From Reticulitermes lucifugus (lineage: Eukaryota > Arthropoda > Insecta > Blattodea > Rhinotermitidae), in assembly GCA_026260175.1 (NCBI GenBank), contig JAKCWW010000650.1, positions 31,243-95,242 of the forward strand: DNA of 64,000 bases, written 5' to 3'. Position numbers and translations under genes: made by a program. Below the pieces are notes generated by a model. It made no database searches. It was given only the letters and a program-made list of their open reading frames with translations, and was not told where the DNA came from. Shown piece by piece: positions 35,367 to 47,159 of this stretch (positions are counted from its first letter, which is position 1; each line of letters opens with the position of its first letter).

Positions 35367-35449
35367 ATGCCCTATCATTACTCCTACTTCTACAGCAAGG
35401 CCATCGCCGACGAAGACGGCAATGTATGTAGCTACAAGTTCCGCAAGGG
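35367..35449 (+). CDS. Orphan first coding exon, unidentified gene
   Basis: The exon starts ATG in good context (ataacaATGC) and reads MPYHYSYFYSKAIADEDG then NVCSYKFRKG. It ends at a strong donor (GG|GTGAGT), leaving phase 2. It is preceded by a CpG-rich putative promoter. Codon use is GC-biased (GCC ATC GCC GAC GAA GAC GGC), unlike the AT-rich surroundings. I do not recognise the protein. The Tyr/Ser-rich start followed by an acidic turn does not look like a signal peptide. No downstream exon in phase was identified within the window, so the remainder may lie in the following kilobases or beyond a long intron. Confidence 0.5.
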
Positions 35450-36770
35450 GTGAGTTTCTTAGCTTCATGATCTACTGGCAGCACTGTGGGTCGTTCGGTG
35501 TTTCTTGTACCCGTCGTCACTTGTCTACAGAAAATAGAAATCTGTTCGAAACAGCGCCAATTGAATGTTATGAAGAAATGAGTGTGAAGAGAAAAGTAAA
35601 ATTTAAATATACCATTTACTTCTTTAAAAATATATGTACTGGAGTGTAAATTTTATATGTTCTTCTTACGCAGTGTGTGAAGGAATGCATCGGTTGGTCC
35701 GCATGTTTCAATTCCAAAACCACTTTTTGGAATTTGATGAAGTTTTGTGGGCAATTTGCACGAAAATGTGTCAGTGAATCTGATTTTGGCCAGTGCTGGT
35801 CAAACATACCGTACTGTAATTACTTGGTAACCAATATCCTCTTACTTTCCCTGTACAACGACCTGATTAAAGTAAGTCATACAGGCTGCGTAATATGTAG
35901 GGCTGTATGCATCTGTTGGGCAGAGGGGACCCTTCAAAGGAAGTTACTGTTGTCCTTCAAAAAAGCATATATTTTGTACAGTGCATTTTGTGTGTCAAAT
36001 AGGACAGTGGACAGCCACTGTAATGAGTTTCTAAGAAGAAAAATTAAAAACGAAGCGCTCTGAATGCTATTCCACTCACTTAAACGTAATATTACGTTGT
36101 GAACAAGACGCCAGTGACATACATATCGTCGCGAAGGACAGAACTCGGATATTATGTCAGTGATTTGTCAACCGGTGGTACGCGAACCATTGATGGCACG
36201 CCGACGGTCATTTGGTGGGACGGGAAGTAATTTGGGAATTATACTTTTTTCATAATTAAATTTTAAATATGTTAATCTTATTGCTAAAATTGTTTAAATG
36301 GAATTTAAATAAAAATAAATACGTTTATAAAGTGCTGATAAAGTTAAACTAGAAAAGCAGGAATATTGTCAGTGCCTGGTGGTGCGCGAACATTTTATTC
36401 GTGATATTGGTAAGCGATGAAAAGCAGATTTAAAAGCACTGGATTATGTGTAGAGGAGACAGAAGTTGGCTACCGCATGAGTTAGATGTCACATTTGTTA
36501 TATATCCGTTACTAGACGTCAGCAGGTCTCTGTACTTGGGATAGGTCTATAATTCACAACTTTATATATCATGAGTAACAGAAAATTTCTTACTTGTTCG
36601 GCTAGAAATTGTAATATAATATTTCTGAGGTGTGGTGTATGCTGTGATTTGATAGCTGCATGTAACAGTAAAAATATCCGATCACCTACAAGTAGCATAA
36701 GTATAAAATCTGTTTTCAACACACGTTCAATTATGTCTAACTGCAAACGTGCATAATACACTATATTTTT
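35450..36770. other. Gene-free or intronic stretch
   Basis: A plus-strand 128-codon frame (35677-36063) lacks motif support. The rest is AT-rich. If the exon at 35367 is real, this is the start of its first intron. Confidence 0.4.
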
Positions 36771-36774
36771 CGCA

Positions 36775-37000
36775 GCCGGGTAGCGTTTCGGTATAGTAAC
36801 TAGGATACATCCTGACGATCAGAGGTTGCATTGCTGGCAGGAGTAATAAATGTTTCCCTTCTGCAAAACGCCCGCCCACCCAACCTTCTATTCACTGGGT
36901 ATTAGGGGTTCTTTCTCTGGGTTTAAGGCGGCCAGGGCCTGAGGATGACCACTCACCTCCATCTACCGCCGAGGTTAGGAACGAGTGGAGCTATACCTCT
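36775..37000 (+). repeat. SINE family A, diverged full-length copy
   Basis: The head 'gccgggtagcgtttcggtat' corresponds to the family A head. Later blocks 'cccaaccttctattcactgg', 'ccatctaccgccgaggttag', 'gagtggagctatacctct' match the body of the inverted copies at 49325 and 51810. This subfamily has the 'cattgaatag' insert absent from the copy at 34368. Confidence 0.75.
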
Positions 37001-37010
37001 AAGCCTCCTA

Positions 37011-37990
37011 CACACTTGCATGGCGTGCAAACGGAAATACAGCACTGTAACTTATTATCCAGAACGGCTCCATGGAGTTAGTTGTCACGAGTGGTGTGAG
37101 CAATGCTAATTGCGCAGCTGTAAGATAGTGAGTAATCATAAATAAAGATGCCTTAATATGGTGTCTGAATAAGCCTGTAGGATAGATTACTGACCCACGC
37201 AAAGACACAGTATCCTACAGAATGTTACGTAAATGCTAAATTCAATACTACCCGCAAATAATTCCGAAGAGTCCAAAACAATTGCTCTGGAATTTCGGAA
37301 GGTCGGGACGGTTAATGCGGGTGTCGGTTGATCGAAAGGCCGGTGACAGAAGGTTCACTGTTCTTATATTACGGCCATTCAGAACACACTGTGGCCAGCA
37401 CGATTAGCATTTCAGTAATATCCAACCAACTGCATGTGGCTGGCTGCGTGGTTTTTACAGACACGAACACCACAGGCACACAGTCCGGCGGTATGAAACC
37501 TGAGTCACTTCATTAGCAACGCAGCAGTAAGAACAACAAGTGACGGGAAGACCAATTGTTTGGCCTGTTTTACACATTTTAGAATGTTATCTTAGAATTA
37601 GGGCTGTATTTTTAATGTGAAGAAGCTAAGCAACTTAATCCATGAGCATAATGATGTATCGATTTTATAGATTCGAATGGTGAGACACTGCAATCGGAGA
37701 GAATGTGAGTGGCTGCAGTAGTAGGGGTATCCGGAGCCTCTGTGACAGATCATGAAGCTTTACGATTGAGAACTTCTTCATTCTATTGTATATGGTTGTA
37801 AAACCCAATCTTAATCTGAAGGAACCGATATGAAAAAAGTCCCAGGGAAATATATACATATTGAGACGTAGGGGATGAAGCATAGCATGAAAAAACTACC
37901 TTACGAGAAATGTCTTGAAGATTTTACGGCGACAGAATTCGGCAAAACCGTCTCTAGTTAACAGCAACGTCAGGTGGTTCAAATAAATCT
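37011..37990. other. Gene-free stretch
   Basis: No gene or classified repeat. A weak tRNA-like segment at about 37325-37360 was not strong enough to call. Confidence 0.35.
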
Positions 37991-37992
37991 AG

Positions 37993-38335
37993 GTAACAGA
38001 GACCGACTCCGACTCCATCATCAGGGTTCTGACACAGGAACAAAATTAAATCACTAAGATAAAACCAACTACAATCCATCTCACACAACTTATATTTATA
38101 TAGGCACAAAACAGCTGTTTTGTGCCTATATAAATATAAGTTTTCCATGGCGGACTGTAGTTGGGTATTATCTTAGGGTTTGAAACACAGCGGGATGAAT
38201 CATCTTAAGATAAAATGAAATCAATAAAATCTTCTCAGGCTTACAGACGTGTCAAATCGTTCAGAATCGACGCGTCACAGACCGACTCCGTCTCCATCGG
38301 CAGAGTTCTGATGCAGAAACGAAATGAAATTTAAA
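37993..38335. repeat. Pair of related repeats around a perfect palindrome
   Basis: The block 'gaccgactccg.ctccatc' followed by 'gttctga' and 'cag.aac.aaat' occurs at 38001-38050 and again at 38281-38330 in the same direction. Between them lies a perfect palindrome (38087-38142) with partly inverted outer flanks ('ccaactaca' against 'tgtagttgg'). The family is not identified. Confidence 0.55.
38087..38142. repeat. 56-bp perfect palindrome
   Basis: The half-site of 28 bases from 'aacttatatttatatagg' to 'caaaacag' is followed without spacer by its exact reverse complement, centred on CAGCTG. It would form a very stable hairpin or cruciform. Confidence 0.9.
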
Positions 38336-38339
38336 AACC

Positions 38340-39708
38340 TCCGCCTGACACGGCTGCCAGTTCGAGAAGATTGTGTTGCACGTAAAGAGAAATTTGGCCA
38401 TTTATGTAACAATTTTTTGTTGTGTTGAAGGGCCCCCCCTCGCCTGGGAGATGGACAGCCCAATACAGTCTTCACGCGGGGCTCCTACAGGTTGCTGTCG
38501 CGGCTCCTCGAAGGAGGCTCTTTAGACTTAGGCGACGCGTATCACCCTGCACACGCCATTTTCAGAGTGAGTACACAGCAATTATGCTTGATTGCTTTCT
38601 TGTTTGTTTGTTTGTTTGTCTGTCTGTTTGTCTGTCTCTTCAGCCAAGAACGTGTTTAAAATTAGAAGTTTTAACCTAGCGAGGACGGAGTTCATGAGAT
38701 CGAATGAATTTCACAACCGACACCGCAACTTTTATAACATATTTAAACTTAAAATTCTTCATAAACTGACTTGTGGAAGACGAGTGAAGTTTCATTGTTT
38801 CTTGACAATCATAGTTTAACCAGCGTCTGTTGTCGTCCCTTTAGTTTTGTTTTTTCCTCGGACGGATTAAGTTTCCCTATGTTTTAAATCTTCTTCTGTT
38901 ACTGGGCCATGCAAGCTGTTTAGAGTCGTTACTTCTTTGACCACAACCAGAAGATTTTCTTATGCCTCGAATGATGATTTATAACTGAACTGTACCGCTT
39001 AAAATGCAGAAGAAATATAAATGGAGTTTTTTCTGCAGACACGCTGTTGTGAATAATGTCCTCTTTTTAAAGCGGGGCTGGAACATCTGCCTGTATATGC
39101 CGTGTCCTAGGAATGGCCCTAGCCGTAAGTTAAGACTAAATTGGAGGGGCTGCACGAGAGGTGCCGTGGGCCACGCCCGGTTCTCGGGTCTTAGGTGGAT
39201 GACACACTTTTCAGCGGTCACATCTTACCCGTATCCAGATCCCTAAATAACTCGGGACACTACAGCTCAGATGTAAGCTGCAGCGGAGTAAAAACGCCAG
39301 CATCCTTGCGTACCATTCACGTTTTCAGCTTAAGTGTCACAAACTTTATTTGATCTCGAGGAAATGACTGCTTTTTAGGCGTTTTCGCGTAGTGGCGAAA
39401 AGTGCCTATTACATTCGTCATGTCCGTCCGCCTGTACGCATGTATCAGCGCGGCTCCCACCGGACGGATTTACGTGAAATTTGAAATTGAGCACTTTTAT
39501 GAAAATCTATCGAGAAAATACAAATTTGGTTAACATCTGATAAAAATATCGGGCTCTTTTTATGACGTCCTAAGCACGTTTTTTCTTTGTGGCTGACGAC
39601 ATTAAATTGTCATAAATGCTCTCCGAGACCAAGATGTATCAGGCTTTTAAAATACCCGAGGAGGTACAAATATTAGGCGAATGCATCACAATGTTACATT
39701 ATATGTAC
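38340..39708. other. Gene-free stretch with microsatellite
   Basis: A TTTG/TCTG tetranucleotide tract occupies about 38603-38638. No gene recognised. At 39395-39480 there is wording such as 'cgtagtggcgaaaagtgcct' that may be repeat-derived. Confidence 0.35.
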
Positions 39709-39720
39709 AATGCCTCTCTT

Positions 39721-40543
39721 TTTCACACTGTTATCACCGTGCATTTCTAAGAATTAATACAAATAAATAAACCAACAAAATGCACTATATAGCTACTTTA
39801 ATGTAGTATTTGTCTTTGTATCACCCTACACGTGTTTCGGACTCAAAGTCCATCTTCATGGGGTCTCAATACTATCAAAACTACGAAAGCAAGCGCAGTT
39901 TACATGTGCGTACATCGCTTGTATGTCAACTATTGTGGTATGGATGTCCAAATAAATTATAGAACATAACTGTAACTGTATTTAATTAAACCTATGTTGA
40001 GTTATGAGTTATGAAGTTCCCTGGTACGGAAATACTGGCTTTCGTGGAATGTGATGCATGTTCTTAGGTTGTGTAAGGGTGTAATGTGGTGCTGTTTTGC
40101 ACTATCTATCCATCGCTGAGGGTATGCGGAGACTGGCCTTGACCCGACACTTGACTCAAGGCCAGTCTCCGCATACCCTCAGCGATGGATAGATATAGTG
40201 CAAAACAGCACCAAATTACACCCTTACACAACCTAAGAACATGCATCACATTCCACGAAAGCCAGTATTTCCGTACCAGGGAACTTCATACCTCATAACT
40301 CAACATAGGTTTAATTATATACAGTTACAGTTATGTTCTATAATTTATTTGGACATCCATACCACAATAGTGTCATACAAGCGATGTACGCACATGTAAA
40401 CTGCGCTTGCTTTCGTAGTTTTGATAGTATTGAGACCCCATGAAGATGGACTTTGAGTCCGAAACACGTGTAGGGTGATACAAAGACAAATACTACATTA
40501 AAGTAGCTATATAGTGCATTTTGTTGGTTTATTTATTTGTATT
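39721..40543. mobile_element. Young palindromic element with hammerhead-like motif in each arm
   Basis: Inverted arms 39753-40142 and 40156-40547 flank a 13-bp centre. By eye they differ at only a handful of positions over about 390 bp. The direct repeat 'aatgcctctctt' lies at both 39709-39720 and 40544-40555, a plausible 12-bp target duplication, which places 32 extra bases on the left end. Each arm has a ribozyme-like motif: 39823-39864 on minus, 40435-40476 on plus, reading ACCC, C-A-TGAAGA, T, GGACT hairpin to AGTCC, GAA, ACACGTGT, A, GGGT. There is no coding capacity. It is non-autonomous, probably mobilised by a retroelement (inference). Confidence 0.8.
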
Positions 40544-40555
40544 AATGCCTCTCTT

Positions 40556-41286
40556 GTTAGACTTAGAAAATAAACCCCAAGACAAGACACGAAAACCGCA
40601 GAAACCTGGATACGTGCCTGGATTTCTGTACTTGTAACCAAATTATTAAATTACAGGATGGATAATGTGTGGTAAACAATGTAGATTTAAGATAAGTATA
40701 AGAGGTGTGTACTTCAGGAAACCTTAGCAGGCACATCCCTGAAAATATATACTTGTGACTCAATAAATATATTATTATTATTAATTGGCTTATTAATGTT
40801 TTTAGACTTATGTTGCCTTGTGGCAAAGCGCATGGAAACCGAAACGAAGCTTTCTTGGCCCGCATTCCACCATATCTGGCGATCTACATACGACACTGCA
40901 TCAAGTGACAGATAATGTTGGACACTTCTGAATATGACACAGAGGGAAATCGAATTGAACGCAGAAGTTTTGCGAAGCTGCAAGTGTCACGCGCAGGACT
41001 CAAATTCATATCAATATTCTGAAATGTTCATATCGTCGCCGTGTTTGTCACAAGGCACCATTTATGCGTGTTTTTATAATTTTAATTACATGTGGAAGTG
41101 AAGCTCCACCACATTCTTCATGGCGACGTGTAGTCAGGTTCGCTCTCCGAACGCTTTACCACTACTTACACTGTCCTTATTTCACAAGAAACTGGGCCGC
41201 TCGGTTACGATGAAAGCAAAAATTCTAATACCCCTGAAGGGGTGTTAGAATGTTAAACTTTATGTTTTAGGAAAAAATTATAAGAA
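40556..41286. other. Gene-free stretch
   Basis: Overlapping minus-strand frames (40563-40983) have no recognised motif. Nothing else seen. Confidence 0.35.
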
Positions 41287-41955
41287 TATAAGAACGTGCT
41301 GACATGAGAAAGTATACACGAGCTTATAAGGACGTGCTCACACGAGAAAAGTATCCACGAGCTTATAAGGACTTGCTCACACGAGAAAAGTATCCACGAG
41401 CTTATAAGGACGTGCTCACACGAGAAAAGTATCCACGAGCTTATAAGAACATGCTGACACGAGAAAAGAATCCACGAGCTTATAAGAACATGCTGGCATG
41501 GGAAAGGTATCCACGAGCTTACAAGGACGTGCTGACATGAGAAAAGTATCCACGAGCTTATAAGTACATGCTGACACGAGAAAAGAATCCACGAGCTTAT
41601 AAGAACATGCTGACATGAGAAAGGCATCCACGAGCTTATAAGGACGTGCTGACATGAGAAAGGTATCCACGAGCTTATAAGAACATGCTGACATGGGAAA
41701 GGTATCCACGAGCTTATAAGGACGTGCTGACATGAGAAAGGTATCCACGAGCTTACAAGGACGTGCTGACATGAGAAAAGTATCCACGAGCTTATAAGTA
41801 CATGCTGACACGAGAAAAGAATCCACGAGCTTATAAGAACATGCTGACATGAGAAAGGCATCCACGAGCTTATAAGGACGTGCTGACATGAGAAAGGTAT
41901 CCACGAGCTTATAAGAACATGCTGACATGGGAAAGGTATTCACGAACTTATCAGA
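41287..41955. repeat. 39-bp minisatellite with 234-bp higher-order unit
   Basis: About 17 tandem copies of a 39-bp unit with the core 'tatccacgagcttataagga' plus 'cgtgctgacatgagaaaag'. Because 39 is a multiple of three, stop-free frames run through it: two on minus (13-residue units such as SCQHVLISSWIPF and SACSYKLVDTFLM) and one on plus (78 codons). A variant unit ('gcttacaaggacg') recurs at 41514 and 41748, exactly 234 bp (6 units) apart with matching neighbours, showing a higher-order duplication. No promoter or splice context supports translation. Confidence 0.92.
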
Positions 41956-42465
41956 CAATGCTGAAAGACGAAAATTTTTACGGCACTCGGAGAATTGTAG
42001 ATGAAATGTTGATTCCTGTAGCACGGAATTCACACCGACTTAAATAAAGCAAAACAAACTTGAATATGTTCATTCCTAGCCTACCTGTGTTTCTGGAATC
42101 CTTTGTTCTCACGGTATCAGACACAACTGGCCGTGAGATACCACCTTAGGCACTGATGACTATCCTATCTGGAACAGATACCGTGCTCGTTAGATACCAT
42201 GAACGCTCTCTGCCTTAATCTAGAAATGACGCTATTTGTGGGAAAAGATTAAAACAAAACAGGAAGAAAGCACGATTTCACAATGATCAAACGCGATCAA
42301 AATTTTTATACTGTCAAGCGAGAGCCGTACATTTCAAAGAGCATCTCTGTCTCCACCTTGATCATTCTCTGATGAGGCAGTTCTATCCCACCCGCAACAA
42401 ATATGCAGAAATGTTTCGAAATTTGAGTACCTTCAAATGTAAATAATTTTTGTTCATGGCTCGAC
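41956..42465. other. Gene-free stretch
   Basis: No gene seen. Confidence 0.35.
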
Positions 42466-42469
42466 AGCC

Positions 42470-42725
42470 CTAGTGAACCTAGGCCTCCTCCTTGTTGAGG
42501 TTTCGAGATCACACTCAGACACACCACACTCGGTATGACTCATCTGGACGAGTGAGTGATCGGCTCGTCTCAGAAATCTTTACCTGACAACACACAACAT
42601 TCACAAGATGCAGATATCCATGCCCCCGGCGGGATTCGAATCCGCAATCCCATGAAGCGAGCGGCCGCAGAGCCACACCTTAGACGACGCTGCCACCGGG
42701 ATCGGCATACCCATAACGTCAACGA
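42470..42725 (-). repeat. SINE family C, inverted copy
   Basis: On the minus strand the head reads 'ccgatcccggtggcagcgtc' then 'gggattgcggattcgaatcc' (B box) and 'cggcatggatatctgcat', then 'gtgttgtgtgttgtcagg'. The same order occurs at 58252-58515. The tRNA-like head is mutated. Confidence 0.75.
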
Positions 42726-42729
42726 TGAA

Positions 42730-44690
42730 GAGGCTTAGGGCCACTACTGTTGTCGAGCCATGAAAAAAATGGGTTATGGGAATATGGGTTAGTTTGAGGG
42801 GCTCAGAAAGGGGCCCAGCGATGGTCTTTTGTTTTTGAAATTATCGGTTAGTTTCCTACATCTAAAATTAATTTCTCTCAAACGTGCTTGTGAGTTACGT
42901 AGCAAATAATGTTTCATATTATTGACGTACTTGGTTCGATACTTGGTTACTGGTTCGCTTCCCACCTTTTTCACCATTTATGAGCATACTCAATGAATGT
43001 TAAATGCTAACATCTGCAATCGATGCAGCATGAGTCATTATACTTTTTTATTATCATTAATTTGTTATCACATATCAAATTACTCTTATTTTCGGTATCT
43101 TAACGCGGTTGACCATCGGAGGAGGTTTAAAATCGGTCTGTCCAAATTTATGGCGGAAAACGGGTACTGATATGCTACTAAAACCAGCAAATTGTGTGCA
43201 GAAGTGAAAAACCAGTCGTGATTTGAATGCTTCCAACACTGAACTAAATATTTTAGACCGACATTTTCAAAGCCATTGCACAATATTTGCCACAGGTCCA
43301 GATTTTCGAAGGTATAGCTGGAAGTAACAAGAAGGTAAAGTCGTCTCTGATCTTATTTAGACGTACGCGTATGTGGAGTGGTGGTATAGTTCCACAGATT
43401 CTTATCCCCGGTAATATATTGAATGGCTAGATTTTCCCACCTGACAGATTGTTTGTCAGATTTCATGTTTGGTATTTCTACTAAAATTTGTTGACATGTT
43501 CTGGTTATGTTTAAAATCAGAGTCACTCTGTTTTTTTTCAGACAAACGGAGAGGCATAAAGATTAATAGAATACATGTTTCGCAAATTCTTTGCAAAGGC
43601 GCCTAAAGAAAGTAAACTTATGCGAACTGAAGACTAGTGGGTAGACGTATTGACTTCCTGTAGTCCTTCAACAACTGTTCAGATTCTAAAACACGTAGCC
43701 CAAAGTGCACTTGTCTCATTAACACCTTAAGTGAAGCATTTACTCATGATGTCCGTCTACTCACGCTCCGAGGCCTACCGAGACTCTTAGGCAGTGAGTA
43801 ATGGAGTTTCTTTCTCCAGAGGTAAAGCTGCCTCAGGGCAAAAATTAGACACATTTCATGAAACCCACAAACGTTTATGGTATATCGCCGTGATTGGTCT
43901 TTCTAACTGAGAGAGTGTTCGCTGTGAGGTACGAGCTGAGGACGAAGAAAACGTTGATGCTATGAACAAAACAATAAATTATGATCTATTTTAAACCTCG
44001 CCGTTTACGAGATAAGTATAAGAAACACGACTGTGAATTTATTGTTAAGACGTGAAGAAAAATGATCCTGTGTGTTGTGTAAATCGTGGAAATGAACATT
44101 TCAAATACACATGTCTTCAATATATTCTTGAAAATAGTCTCAAATTTCTGGGAACAATATCAAAGCAAAAGCGCCTGATATGTTATGCTCTGCAGATATT
44201 TCTGGATTTTTTTCTTATAATTTTTGCCGTTGGGTCAATTGTTTTAGTCCATGCGATGCAACTGAATAATCTCAAAGTAATTTCAATAAGAAGGTATTAA
44301 ATATACTGACACAATTTTTTATTATAATCTGCGTGGGTATGTGGGTATGATAATACAAGTAAGATGACGCAAATTGTTCTCGCGTTATCAGTGCTTGGAT
44401 CTTAGACTGATCTCTTGTCTCATTAATACTGTAAGGCCGTTTTCTCTTCTGTGGACTGGAGTAAAGCATTATGTTTTTTTTGACTGTGATGTTGCAAGAC
44501 AAAGCAGTAATATTCGATTATCGAAAAGGCTGAGATCTGTGACAGATCTCAGCCTACTCTCATAAAACAATTGAAATTTGTAAGTTTTTGTGTGGTGCAT
44601 TTGTGGTCTCCGTTATCCTGGGACGTGGCGCCGCGTTACATCCCAGAAGAACGGATACCTCAATTGAGCCTTTCTTGTGTAATCATACAA
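42730..44690. other. Gene-free stretch
   Basis: No exon or classified element, apart from the short palindrome listed separately. Confidence 0.35.
44528..44554. repeat. 27-bp perfect hairpin
   Basis: The 13-base arm 'ggctgagatctgt' and its exact reverse complement are separated by a single G. No U-tract or other context is seen, so its function is unknown. Confidence 0.85.
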
Positions 44691-44740
44691 ATTAAAAACC
44701 AACAAAGTACATAATTACTGGGAAAACATTTTTAATATGT

Positions 44741-44780
44741 CTCCGACGTATTTCGGCCCATTCGGGTTATTTTCAAGGAG
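44741..44780 (-). ncRNA. Hammerhead-like motif, degenerate
   Basis: Minus strand: CTCC, TTGAAAA, TAA, CCCGAATGGG, CCGAA, ATACGT, C, GGAG. Stem I (CTCC/GGAG) and a short stem II (CCC/GGG) remain, but the CUGANGA core is lost. On the plus strand it is preceded by 'aaaaaccaacaaag', as at the other element ends. Confidence 0.4.
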
Positions 44781-44799
44781 TCAAACAACATGTCTTATC

Positions 44800-46185
44800 G
44801 AAGATTTACAGAGCATAAAATAGAATTTATTTGATAAATATAATAAATTACCGAAGGTTTGACAAAAAGAGTGTGTATTGCTTATTTCGATGAAAATTCT
44901 TCACTCCAAGAAAATATTGCAGTAGAGTGTATTAAAAATTATTTTAAAACGTTTTGATGCTTTGTCAGTAACCTGTTGTGGTATGCATATATACATATAT
45001 GGACAGGATAAAAGGTGGACATAATTCATTATTCAAATATCATACATTACATTCATAATATGGATATTGCTTTCAAATAGTCAAATGTTATTTTTAATCA
45101 TTGAAGTATATACAGTATTAAATAAGGGATTTGTATGGTTGCTATATGAAACCGCACTGAAACCCAGTGCGTGTCCAAATAAACCTGAATTACTAACTAT
45201 AAACTTGTGGGTGAAGTAAAGCAACTCTAGCACAGACTGAGTAGTTGATAGTGCTTGATCTCGGCACGAAATTTTTCTGCACTTTCACAACAGCCCGCCA
45301 CTGGGTTCATTCTTGAAATACGTGAAGCCAGTTTGTATACGAACTTAAATTCTGTTTATTTTGGAGGTGGTTTCATTTTTCCTTTTACATCAAAATTTTC
45401 ATCTCTTAATGGAGCTCTTCCTGCGAGGTTCCCGGACACGTTTTTTAATTCATGTATGTTATTTATACTATTTATTGTATTTCTTTCAATTTATTAATCT
45501 TATTTTACTGCTTCTTTCTCAAATATTAAACTAGTTATTCTAATTTGTACGTACAGGCTTCGCGAAAGTAGTACACACTTTGTCAAGACATTTTATTAAA
45601 TATTCAGAAATTTGAAGGAAATGTGGCACGTTCCAAGGACCGCTACATTTATAATGTTTTTGGAGATTTCTTCTTTCAGGTTTAGACGTTTCAAACTCTT
45701 GCGCGTGGTCTACAGCTTCAGTTCAGCTGCTGACAGGACTGTTGGTAATAGTGTTACATGTTCCGTATGCCACTGCTTTTAAATGCCATATATTAAATTT
45801 TATGCAATTTCAAATTTTATTGCTATACACAATTTCGATATTATCATTAGTAATGATAGCTATATAAATTACATAGACTGTGTAATTTTGTATTGTCAAC
45901 TAGTGTAATATCAGTTCTATTATGCAGTATTTCTTTACCAGTTATCAATATTGTATAACAATAAATGTTGTACCTGTTATCCTCTGTAACAATTTATGCT
46001 TTTACTTATGGCATGGGACTGAAATTCTTATGAAGTTGTTCCTCAGCAAGATTTTCTGGCGACTCTCTTCACCAATATCATAATTATAACATTTTTTATA
46101 ACGTTGACGCCAAAATTTAAAAAAGACGTATGACTATTACGCCATAAGTTTCCTTATCCGAGACACATATGCTTTACGTGCCTGT
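44800..46185. other. AT-rich gene-free stretch
   Basis: No coding exon or classified repeat recognised. Confidence 0.35.
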
Positions 46186-46192
46186 TGAGTTT

Positions 46193-46525
46193 GACGCAGT
46201 TGGTTGAGGCACTGCGCTACAAGCCGGAATGTCGCGGGTTCGATTCCGGATGGTGTCACTGGAATTTTTCATAAACATAATCCTTTCGGTCGCACTATGG
46301 CCCTGGGGTCGACTCAGCCTCTAACAGAGATGAGTACNNNNNNNNNNNNNNNNNNNNNNNNNNNNNNNNNNNNNNNNNNNNNNNNNNNNNNNNNNNNNNN
46401 NNNNNNNNNNNNNNNNNNNNNNNNNNNNNNNNTGTGCCGATTGTCTAGAAATGTGGGAGCCTCAACCTTCTGGAACCCTAAGGGCCTGTCCAGGCTTGTA
46501 ATGGGATTGCTTTACCTGCCTGTTT
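46193..46525 (+). repeat. SINE family B, with gap
   Basis: An A-box-like 'gcagttggttgaggcactgc' and a B-box 'gcgggttcgattcc' are followed by the body 'ctatggccctggggtcgact' and 'cagcctctaac', a 95-N gap (46338-46432), then 'caaccttctggaaccctaag' and 'ggcctgtccaggc'. It matches the inverted copy at 50118-50408. The copy ends before an ATT microsatellite. Confidence 0.85.
46338..46432. other. Assembly gap (95 N)
   Basis: Unknown bases inside a SINE B copy; the intact copy at 50118-50408 has comparable sequence for this interval. Confidence 0.99.
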
Positions 46526-46612
46526 AGTTATTATTATTATTATTATTATCAATAATGATAATAATATAAATGATGATTCATCATCATCATCGTCGTCGTC
46601 GTAAATGTCGTT
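46526..46612. repeat. ATT and CAT/CGT microsatellites
   Basis: A (TTA)n run at 46528-46550 is followed by AAT-type and TCATCATCAT/CGTCGTCGTCG tracts at 46572-46600. The first run could be the SINE B tail. Confidence 0.8.
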
Positions 46613-47155
46613 GTCATTATTATTCATTACTATCATAGTCATTTTCCGAGCTTCTTTGGCATCTTTCAGTGTGTTGCAACTCTCAGAATATTGCGCGTTT
46701 TAAATGATCAGCTACATATCTAAGGCCTCCAAAATTTAATTTTCTACGTTCAGACAGTTCTAAAAGCAATTAACCTTGTGTGCTTCCGGAATGATCTCGT
46801 GTACAGAAGTGTACTTGTAGGTTGTCCTACATTACTTCGTAGCATTTTCCGATTCAGTATCATTTATTATTTTCTGGAGTCTGCCAATGCGCCGTTCATT
46901 GCAGCAACTTTTCAGCCGCCTCTGTCACGCATGTAGCCTGAACATCTGTCCAAGTCACTTCCGTCACTCCAGCGTTATAAAAGAGGTTTGAGAGTCTGGA
47001 TCCTTCAAGGGCGTCTGGTCAACGGAGGGAGGTATCGTGTGACGTCACAAAGAACGAGCTCGCTGATCGACTTTGATCTAAATCCGTCAGCTGGAGCCTG
47101 CTGAATTCTCTTTGTTTACCGTTTGGTTTATGCAGCCGCTCAGATATCGCATAGT
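46613..47155. other. Gene-free stretch
   Basis: No gene seen. Confidence 0.35.
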
Positions 47156-47159
47156 AAAT

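Noticed and set aside
35677-36063. 128-codon plus-strand frame
   Set aside because: Cys-rich, low-complexity-free but motif-free; no start context or splice logic, and it does not continue the exon at 35367 in phase through a visible acceptor.
41287-41955. CRISPR-like tandem array
   Set aside because: Units are contiguous with no unique spacers, and the context is eukaryotic. It is a minisatellite.
42556-42738. Frame with the 'GIRIRNP' phrase as a host protein
   Set aside because: It is a translation of the SINE C B-box region; the same phrase appears in the copy at 58309-58572.
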